This document shows positions 1 to 4,642 of a stretch of 5,572 bases of DNA, piece by piece. The DNA lies in NCBI GenBank assembly GCA_903924445.1, contig CAIYBQ010000136.1, positions 1-5,572 of the forward strand. The letters are read 5' to 3'. Numbering within the stretch: position 1 is the first letter of the stretch; every line of letters starts with the position of its first letter. The DNA is from an uncultured Armatimonadota bacterium (GTDB lineage: Bacteria; Armatimonadota; Armatimonadia; Armatimonadales; Armatimonadaceae). The notes under the pieces were generated by a model, which ran no database searches, was not told the DNA's origin, and worked only from the letters and a program-made list of their open reading frames with translations. The translations under genes and the position numbers were made by a program.

Positions 1-96
1 CGCGGATGTGGTCGTGACTGGCTCCTGCGCCTTCAGTGCTACCGGGTCCAGCTTGAGCTTTTTCAGGATTTGTTGGGTACAGCACAGCTTGATCAT
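1..96 (-). CDS. Partial hypothetical protein (N-terminal 32 codons), possibly DUF6933-like
   Basis: The minus strand has an ATG at 96-94 followed by 32 open codons that run off the left edge. The peptide begins MIKLCCTQQILKKLKL, then DPVALKAQEPVTTTSA. The start is well supported: the minus strand carries GGAGG at 110-106, nine bases before the ATG, inside a longer GGGAGGG. The opening pattern of short hydrophobic residues, a CT(Q/K)-type turn and a lysine-rich amphipathic helix recalls the start of small DUF6933-type proteins (function unknown). This is from memory and rests on about 15 residues, so it is only a suggestion. No signal peptide is apparent. The gene diverges from the XRE operon, with about 320 bp between the two starts. 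It could instead be an unrelated hypothetical gene; the reading frame itself is more certain than the family. Confidence 0.6.
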   Translation of the reverse strand, partial: MIKLCCTQQILKKLKLDPVALKAQEPVTTTSA

Positions 97-105
97 AAAA
101 CAGGC

Positions 106-110
106 CCTCC
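106..110 (-). promoter_or_regulatory. Strong ribosome binding site of the left-edge gene
   Basis: On the minus strand GGAGG sits nine bases before ATG 96-94. It is the main reason to accept the truncated left-edge ORF as a real gene. The same bases form part of CCCT-CCCG-AGGG (105-116), a tight four-base-pair hairpin that could weakly mask the site; this last point is speculative. Confidence 0.55.
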
Positions 111-281
111 CGAGGGGATTGTCGAGAATTTCGCATCCGCGTAGACATCATGCGACTCCCCGCAAGTGTATTACACGAACGGCGAGCGTGTGCAATTTGT
201 CCTTACTGCCGGCCTATCTCACAGCGACACAGTTCGACCTTCGATGGCGACAGAGGGGTCAGTTTTCAGTGTCGCTTGTCG

Positions 282-308
282 GATGATCATCTTCGAGCTT
301 GACTCGAA
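282..308. repeat. Adjacent palindrome GATGATCATC and dyad TTCGAG-N5-CTCGAA
   Basis: GATGATCATC (282-291) is a perfect 10-bp palindrome. It is directly followed by TTCGAG (292-297), loop CTTGA, and CTCGAA (303-308), a perfect 6-bp inverted repeat. No T-run follows on either side, so an intrinsic terminator is unlikely. The position, about 110 bp upstream of the XRE start, would suit an upstream protein-binding site. Short palindromes occur by chance, so confidence is low. Confidence 0.3.
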
Positions 309-329
309 TCCAAACCTTCTGAAATAACA

Positions 330-357
330 ACAAATATTCCATTTTTGACATATTTGT
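330..357. promoter_or_regulatory. Candidate operator: dyad ACAAATAT-N12-ATATTTGT
   Basis: ACAAATAT (330-337) and ATATTTGT (350-357) are exact inverted 8-mers with a 12-bp spacer, so the arm centres lie 20 bp apart, about two helical turns. The dyad encloses the start of the -35 hexamer at 345-350 and lies 58 bases upstream of an XRE-family gene. This is the expected place for negative autoregulation by a dimeric HTH protein. A second, smaller dyad, GCGA-TTTT-TCGC (358-369), follows inside the promoter spacer. The symmetry is seen directly; the binding protein is inferred. Confidence 0.5.
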
Positions 358-375
358 GCGATTTTTCGCTATACT
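345..375 (+). promoter_or_regulatory. Sigma70-like promoter of the XRE-ImmA/PIN operon
   Basis: A perfect TTGACA (345-350) is followed by TATACT (370-375), which matches the -10 consensus at five of six bases. The 19-bp spacer is longer than the usual 16-18, so the promoter may be weak or depend on bending or regulation. Expected transcription starts near 382, giving a leader of about 33 bases with GGGAG at 403-407, seven bases before ATG 415. The spacer holds the GCGA-TTTT-TCGC dyad, and the -35 lies in the larger ACAAATAT dyad. Confidence 0.6.
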
Positions 376-414
376 TACAAGGCTTGATAGATTCAACCAA
401 GCGGGAGAAAGACA

Positions 415-1632
415 ATGACATTAACAAAGGAGTTACTAGGTCAACGCCTCAGACAGGCTAGAGAAAATGTACGCATGACCCAAGAAATGGCTGCCTTGGA
501 ACTTGGTCTCGAACGAACTATCCTGCAAAAAATGGAAAGCGGTGTTCGGAACGTGACCAGCACCGAGCTAGCATCCCTTGCAAAGTTGTACCGTCGTGAC
601 ATGAGCGAGCTTGTGACATTGGCACCGCTACAGCAAGATCCATTTACAATTTTGGGGCGAATCGCGTCGAATGTCTCCCCCTCCGCTGATGGTCAGATCG
701 CCACTGCATTAGAACGCCTGAAAGAAGCTGTACGCATTGAGGAGTTCCTTGGCGGCGCACCCCGGATAAAACCGATGATGTACGAGTGCACCGCTCCTGG
801 CGACTTTGACACGGCCATTACGCAGGGCAAAGAAGTCGCGATGCTTGAGCGCAGTCGCCTTGGTCTCGGAAATGGTGCAATAGCCGATGTTGCAGAGGTG
901 ATTGCCTCGCAGGGCATTTGGATTGCGGCCGTACCACTTCCAGAACAGACTTCAGGACTCTTCGTGTCTCATCCGCGGTATGGATTGGCGATTTTCGTCA
1001 ACCAAGCCCACCATCGGGCCAGGCGTCGCTTTTCGTATGCCCATGAGTATGCGCATGCTCTGCTCGACCATTCCAAAGGAGCAGAACCATCCACGATAGA
1101 AAACATGCGTACACTCACGGAGAAGCGAGCGAATTCATTTGCCAGTGAGTTTCTCTTACCCGCAGCTGGGGTTACAGATGCCTTGGAGCGCATGCGAAAG
1201 GGTGGGACTTCTCGCACATCGTCCTGGACCTACGACATCTTCACAGATGATGTGGTCCACGTTGAGGTTCGCCACGATGCGACCGCTCAGCATATCAGTA
1301 CCTACGATGTAGCATTTCTAGCGCATGCTTTTCGCGTTAGTTACGAGATGGCCGCAATCCGTCTCAAGGACCTTGATTTCATCAAAAAACCTGCTCTTGA
1401 CCGCCTGCTTTCCGTGAAGGAAGATGGACGTGCTTTTATGAAGGCACTCAACCTGTTTGACACGGATGACATGGAATCTCAGCCTTACCTTGAGCGGCAG
1501 CTGATGGCACTCGCAGTGGAGGCATTTAGGCGGGACAAGATTTCTAGGGGACGCTTTGTTTCGGTCTGTGCGCTTGCGGGTCAAGATCCAGATCACCTCC
1601 TTGGACTTGTGATGCGGACCAAGGACGAATAA
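415..1632 (+). CDS. XRE-family HTH repressor fused to ImmA/IrrE-type zinc metallopeptidase
   Basis: The 405-residue protein has two recognisable parts. Residues about 7-64 form an XRE/Cro-CI helix-turn-helix (LGQRLRQARENVRMTQEMAA, then LGLERTILQKMESG and a typical last helix ending LAKLYRRDMSEL). Residues about 135-325 form the ImmA/IrrE (COG2856) peptidase. Its zinc motif is H210-E-Y-A-H214 in SYAHEYAHALLDH, followed by EKRANSFASEFLLP (237-250), where E237 or E245 would be the third ligand. The closing segment, DVAFLAHAFRVSYEMAAIRL (298-317), is also typical. About 80 helical residues follow without an assignment. In related systems such peptidases cleave XRE-type repressors (ImmA on ImmR, IrrE on DdrO); here both activities sit in one chain. 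GGGAG at 403-407 supports ATG 415. The PIN gene starts four bases after the stop, so the pair is one operon. The likely role (inferred) is antitoxin and autoregulator of the PIN protein. Confidence 0.93.
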   Translation: MTLTKELLGQRLRQARENVRMTQEMAALELGLERTILQKMESGVRNVTSTELASLAKLYRRDMSELVTLAPLQQDPFTILGRIASNVSPSADGQIATALERLKEAVRIEEFLGGAPRIKPMMYECTAPGDFDTAITQGKEVAMLERSRLGLGNGAIADVAEVIASQGIWIAAVPLPEQTSGLFVSHPRYGLAIFVNQAHHRARRRFSYAHEYAHALLDHSKGAEPSTIENMRTLTEKRANSFASEFLLPAAGVTDALERMRKGGTSRTSSWTYDIFTDDVVHVEVRHDATAQHISTYDVAFLAHAFRVSYEMAAIRLKDLDFIKKPALDRLLSVKEDGRAFMKALNLFDTDDMESQPYLERQLMALAVEAFRRDKISRGRFVSVCALAGQDPDHLLGLVMRTKDE

Positions 1633-1636
1633 GGCA

Positions 1637-2152
1637 GTGGGTGATTATTCAACGCCTACCGATGTCGTCATTGAAGCCTCTCCACTCATTTCCTTTCTGA
1701 AAGTCAATCGCTTCGACATCCTGGAGGCTCTGTACCCATCCCTTGTCTGTACCGAGCAGGTGATTCATGAGGTGATTCTCTTTCATCAGCGAGAACAGCT
1801 TCTCGCCCTTATCGAGGCAAGGAGGTTACGTGAAGTTTCACTAAGCAATCTCAAGATTGTCGCGGAGTTTGCACACCTGACTGAATCATCGCCGCTAGGA
1901 CCTGGCGAAGTCAGTTCTCTGTTGTATGCATCAGATACGGGTAGTAAGTTGATCATCACGGACAAAAAAGGAATCCGGGAGGCTCAGCGACGCGGAGTCA
2001 GCTGCATCTCGACACAAGATGTTTTAGTCAGCGCGATTCACCAAGGAATTGTTTCGTTGGAGGAAGCAGACACCCTTATCACTACTTGGACGGCTATGAA
2101 TGAATACCCGGTGTCAGTAACAACTTTCGCCATCCTGTTTGGCTCTACATGA
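1637..2152 (+). CDS. PIN-domain ribonuclease-like protein, DUF3368-like; putative toxin
   Basis: The 171-residue protein keeps the PIN layout: a first strand VVIEASPLISFL (10-21), a second acidic helix around VIHEV (42-46), LGPGEVSSLLYA (87-98), LIITDKKGIREAQRRGV (105-121), and then a DUF3368-like tail with TQDVLVSAIHQGIVSLEEAD. PIN proteins are Mg-dependent RNases of the FLAP/NYN-like fold and often act as type II toxins. Candidate metal ligands are E13, E45, E91 and D109. Position 13 is usually Asp, so Glu there is unusual and activity is uncertain. GTG 1637 is chosen because the frame is closed by TGA at 1610-1612 and no other start precedes the first strand; AAGGA at 1621-1625 is a poor, distant ribosome binding site. 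Four bases separate it from the XRE-ImmA stop, so translation is probably coupled. XRE-COG2856 genes paired with PIN genes have been proposed before as toxin-antitoxin modules. Confidence 0.82.
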   Translation: MGDYSTPTDVVIEASPLISFLKVNRFDILEALYPSLVCTEQVIHEVILFHQREQLLALIEARRLREVSLSNLKIVAEFAHLTESSPLGPGEVSSLLYASDTGSKLIITDKKGIREAQRRGVSCISTQDVLVSAIHQGIVSLEEADTLITTWTAMNEYPVSVTTFAILFGST

Positions 2153-2211
2153 CTGATTTTGCCGAACGGAAAGCCATCCAGATTGTGAAATCGGCGTTAC
2201 GCAAGTGGTAG
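2149..2211 (+). CDS. Possible 20-codon ORF coupled to the PIN gene by ATGA overlap
   Basis: ATG at 2149-2151 overlaps the PIN stop TGA (2150-2152) as ATGA, a classic coupling arrangement. It opens a 20-residue frame, MTDFAERKAIQIVKSALRKW, ending in TAG at 2209-2211. The peptide would be basic and amphipathic. It could be a real micro-protein, the remaining head of a truncated third operon gene, or chance. No independent ribosome binding site is needed if translation is reinitiated. Evidence is limited to the overlap and the plausible composition. Confidence 0.2.
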   Translation: MTDFAERKAIQIVKSALRKW

Positions 2212-2231
2212 TGAAGAGAACCGTAAAGGGG

Positions 2232-2528
2232 TCAAATTTCGTGTCGCTGAATGATGACAACATCTGGATCGCTGTAAATGACATCCGACAGATGCTCCAT
2301 AACATCCACGATGCGGTCACGGAGCGGGGTTCCGAAGTCAGGGACATCGGCAAATGCCTGATGTGCAACCGTCCAGACATCATCCTGTGTGAGCAGTGTT
2401 TCAGGGGATGCCCGTTCAAGTTCACCAAGTAACTCCCGGCTCCACGCATTGGTCAATTCACTGTTGATGTCACCTGCGACCACCAGCACACAGCGCATAA
2501 AAGCAGCCATCGGAATCGTAAACTCCAT
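2232..2528 (-). CDS. Unrecognised 98-residue protein downstream of the nuclease-helicase gene
   Basis: The frame runs from ATG 2528-2526 to TGA 2234-2232; the upstream in-frame stop at 2552-2550 makes this the only ATG near the front. The peptide looks like a soluble, acidic, mostly helical protein: a hydrophobic first helix (IPMAAFMRCVLVVAGDI), a middle WSRELLGELERA helix, and a last helix DRIVDVMEHLSDVIY. No motif or family is recognised and no signal peptide is seen. It lies 53 bp after the stop of the 647-residue gene on the same strand, so the two are probably co-transcribed and this could be its partner. The ribosome binding site is poor (ACATCGG before the ATG). A plus-strand ORF in exact codon register across 2154-2432 looks almost as gene-like, so this call is only moderately secure. 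Confidence 0.5.
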   Translation of the reverse strand: MEFTIPMAAFMRCVLVVAGDINSELTNAWSRELLGELERASPETLLTQDDVWTVAHQAFADVPDFGTPLRDRIVDVMEHLSDVIYSDPDVVIIQRHEI

Positions 2529-2581
2529 CCGATGTCTATACCAGGCAGCTTAGGCTAGCCGCCAGATGGCTTCGGTGTAGC

Positions 2582-4525
2582 TTAGGAAATCTCCACAAAT
2601 CCGCTCTTCAACAAGAAATCGTACGTCGCATCCAGCTCTCGTAGGGGTGGGACAAAGATGACAGTTGCATTGCGTCCACGGGTTAGAAGGACTCGGTAGG
2701 CATTCTTTCGTAGTTGAAGCGGATTGCGAACATCCCCTTTGGATTTCATATACTTTCGTGCTCGGTGGTTGGTCCATTGATGTAAACCATCGACGCTACT
2801 CTGCTCGTAAACAAAGTCGGTTCCCCAAGCCACAATCGCTCCATCCAGTTCAAGACCTTGGCATTGAAATTCCGTCACACATTGACGCAGGTTCCGACCG
2901 CCGTAGCCACCTTCTGCATTTTCATCATCACCAAACCACTTCCCGATCTTGATTTGTTTCGTCGCCTGAAAGTCGTTGAACACACCAAACATTGGCAGGC
3001 ACTTGTCTCGCGAGCTTGCGAGGATTCCAAAGCGGGCATCTGATTCATTCGCAAAGCGCTCAATCATGTATGACTTCGCCGTGTTCAAATCACGCGTGAT
3101 ACGAAGCGCATATTGATCACTGAAGCGCGATGAAATCTGCTTGTTGTAGTCAGGATCTTCGCCTTCAAGCACATTGTCGACAAAGCGATGAACTTCTTTC
3201 GCCATATGGAAACGAAGCTCTGTATCGAGATGTAGTTCCGAATGCTCAAAGTAAGGGGACGATTCGCTCGCCATCGTCACGGCGAGGTGGGATGGTCCAT
3301 GGATTTCCCATTCCCCGCTGTTTGTAGAATGTTCTATTGCATGACGCCATTGAATGGTTCCACCTTCTTCACCAGTGTGAATTTCCTGTCCACTTCCAAT
3401 CAACGCCACAACGACAGACCAATCGGGAATCCGCTCAGCAAACTCGATAAAGTGTTCCGGCTCCGACTTTGCCGCCATCCCAGGGTGCTTCTGTTCGACC
3501 ATCGATGCATCCCAGGCACGTTGTGCTTCATCGAATACAAGGACATGCTCAGGTGGAACCATACGCCCAGATGAGTACTTCTTGACGTAGTCCTTTACAC
3601 CTCTGACAAACGTCTTACCATCCCCAGCACCGCGTAACTCATATTGAAGAACTTCCACCAATGGGCCATTGCCTGAAAGAAAAACGGCTGGCGCGGTTGG
3701 CTTGCGACCGTCAGCGCGAGGAACAGCGAGGTCATCAATAAAGGAACTATGTACTGTTTGTAGACCAACGAGCGTTTTGCCAGCGCCAGGAATTCCCGCA
3801 AGCAAGATGAGCTTACGCTTTCCTCTCGTTTTTGCATCTCGGATAAGACCGGCAATTAGGTTGATGGCTGGGTCGGTCTGGGCACTAGCAATACGAACGC
3901 GACGAAGCGTACCGGTTTCAAACAACTCTCGCGCAGCTCGAACAAGTGTCGGGAGCGGGCGATAGGCTTCTGCACTTAGGAATGCCTTGGGATCAACACT
4001 TCGATCTCGGTCACGATCAAATGTCTGAATAAGCTCATCGATAGCATCTGGCCCGCAGACATAGACATCTTGAAACTTGCCGCGAATACCTTTTGCGGCG
4101 GTTGGGACAACAACAGCATACACAGGAAGGTCGGCGCAGACGTCGTGATAATTCCGAAGGTCTCGTGCATAGGCAGATGCTTGATCGATGGCAGCCATGC
4201 TTGGATTGAATGCGCCCTTTAGTTCAAGTACGACGACAGCGCCATTTAGTAAAAAGATGACATCTGCGCGCCGCTGTTCCATCGGCATTTCGTATTCAAG
4301 CACTGCGGTGTATGCCTTGGCAGAACCCTCAAACTCGACTATTTCGTGTGCCTCTTGCTGGATTGGTGGAAGTGAATCCTTCCAGGCACGAACCTGTTCT
4401 GGAGATGGTTCTCGGACGAATTGCGAAAGCTCTTGAACGATTTTATTCACATCATCATATGCAAAAGCTTGCATTTCGGAGTGGTAACCGTGGCGCGCTG
4501 GCGCATTTTCAATCTCATCAGGCAT
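2582..4525 (-). CDS. PD-(D/E)XK-like nuclease fused to DUF2075/SF1 helicase-like ATPase
   Basis: The 647-residue protein has two parts. Residues about 70-140 hold a PD-(D/E)XK-like core: an upstream acid (E77/E79), D88 in RRADVIFL, E101-L-K103 in VVVLELKG, and Q115 in the next helix, DQASAYARDL. Residues about 236-627 form a DUF2075 ATPase with SF1 helicase motifs: Walker A GIPGAGKT (244-251), Walker B VLVFDEAQ (DEAQ 332-335), GSGQEI (377-382) as a motif III equivalent, EFQCQGLELD (552-561), and RVLLTRGR (611-618) with the motif VI arginine. The segment EQVRAWKDSLPPIQ near residue 50 is also typical of DUF2075 proteins. Such proteins are frequent in defence islands and probably act on phage or foreign nucleic acid using ATP; substrate is unknown. 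All key residues appear intact. ATG 4525 has no clear ribosome binding site; M18 (4474-4472) is an alternative. It diverges from trmJ and converges on the PIN operon. Confidence 0.9.
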   Translation of the reverse strand: MPDEIENAPARHGYHSEMQAFAYDDVNKIVQELSQFVREPSPEQVRAWKDSLPPIQQEAHEIVEFEGSAKAYTAVLEYEMPMEQRRADVIFLLNGAVVVLELKGAFNPSMAAIDQASAYARDLRNYHDVCADLPVYAVVVPTAAKGIRGKFQDVYVCGPDAIDELIQTFDRDRDRSVDPKAFLSAEAYRPLPTLVRAARELFETGTLRRVRIASAQTDPAINLIAGLIRDAKTRGKRKLILLAGIPGAGKTLVGLQTVHSSFIDDLAVPRADGRKPTAPAVFLSGNGPLVEVLQYELRGAGDGKTFVRGVKDYVKKYSSGRMVPPEHVLVFDEAQRAWDASMVEQKHPGMAAKSEPEHFIEFAERIPDWSVVVALIGSGQEIHTGEEGGTIQWRHAIEHSTNSGEWEIHGPSHLAVTMASESSPYFEHSELHLDTELRFHMAKEVHRFVDNVLEGEDPDYNKQISSRFSDQYALRITRDLNTAKSYMIERFANESDARFGILASSRDKCLPMFGVFNDFQATKQIKIGKWFGDDENAEGGYGGRNLRQCVTEFQCQGLELDGAIVAWGTDFVYEQSSVDGLHQWTNHRARKYMKSKGDVRNPLQLRKNAYRVLLTRGRNATVIFVPPLRELDATYDFLLKSGFVEIS

Positions 4526-4530
4526 ACGGC

Positions 4531-4559
4531 AGCTTATGTGATCAATGATCTCGTGTCAA
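4531..4559 (-). promoter_or_regulatory. Putative promoter of the nuclease-helicase gene, with internal palindrome
   Basis: On the minus strand a perfect TTGACA (4559-4554) is followed after 17 bp by TAAGCT (4536-4531), a poor -10 with three of six matches. Transcription would start at about 4525-4523, right at the annotated ATG, so the message would be leaderless or translation would begin at M18. The spacer holds GATCA-A-TGATC (4540-4550), an 11-bp near-perfect palindrome well placed for a repressor. The -35 is convincing; the rest is tentative. Confidence 0.35.
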
Positions 4560-4589
4560 CGTGTCACCATCGTACGTGCAAGGTACTTT

Positions 4590-4627
4590 TATACTTTCGT
4601 CCACCCTCCCCCCATCCACCCTATACT
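4590..4627 (+). promoter_or_regulatory. Tandem TATACT boxes and C-rich tract upstream of trmJ
   Basis: TATACT occurs twice before trmJ, at 4590-4595 and 4622-4627, each matching the -10 consensus at five of six bases. Neither has a convincing -35 at normal spacing. Between them lies a pyrimidine tract containing the direct repeat TCCACCCT (4600-4607 and 4615-4622). The upstream box would give a leader of about 40 bases and the downstream one about 9 bases. At least one is plausible as the trmJ promoter because trmJ must be read from this 117-bp divergent region. Confidence 0.35.
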
Positions 4628-4642
4628 GCTAGCCAGACATCC

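Larger units (their letters stand above)
97..329. other. Intergenic stretch without a supportable gene
   Basis: Together with the promoter region to 414, this separates the divergent left-edge gene from the XRE operon. A 92-codon plus-strand frame covering 8-286 has poor protein character (many S, R, H and C residues, no domain, no ribosome binding site) and overlaps the better-supported minus-strand start. A weak promoter for the left-edge gene may lie on the minus strand (TTGCAC 195-190, 16-bp spacer, TAATAC 173-168), but each hexamer matches consensus at only about three positions. The stretch ends with a 10-bp palindrome and a small dyad, listed separately. No tRNA, CRISPR or IS end was seen. 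Confidence 0.5.

Noticed and set aside
1..141. Inverted 8-mers CGCGGATG (1-8) and CATCCGCG (134-141)
   Set aside because: Such pairs are expected by chance at this size, one copy is cut by the window edge, and no transposase or target duplication is seen.
8..286. Plus-strand 92-codon ORF at the left edge
   Set aside because: No ribosome binding site or domain, composition rich in S, R, H and C, and it overlaps the minus-strand gene start that has a strong ribosome binding site.
2153..2231. Possible bidirectional terminator between the convergent operons
   Set aside because: No stable stem followed by a T-run was found on either strand.
2114..2449. Minus-strand 111-codon ORF
   Set aside because: Runs across the PIN gene end and the 98-aa ORF in another frame; low-complexity S, R and C composition.
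2547..2586. Direct repeat AGCTTAGG (2547-2554 and 2579-2586) around the end of the nuclease-helicase gene
   Set aside because: Too short to support a duplication or insertion event; likely chance.
3242..3574. Plus-strand 110-codon ORF inside the nuclease-helicase gene
   Set aside because: Antisense shadow of conserved helicase motifs on the minus strand.
4421..4642. 74-codon upstream extension of trmJ
   Set aside because: TrmJ homology starts at residue 5 after ATG 4643; the extension overlaps the divergent gene and its promoter and has no protein-like pattern.
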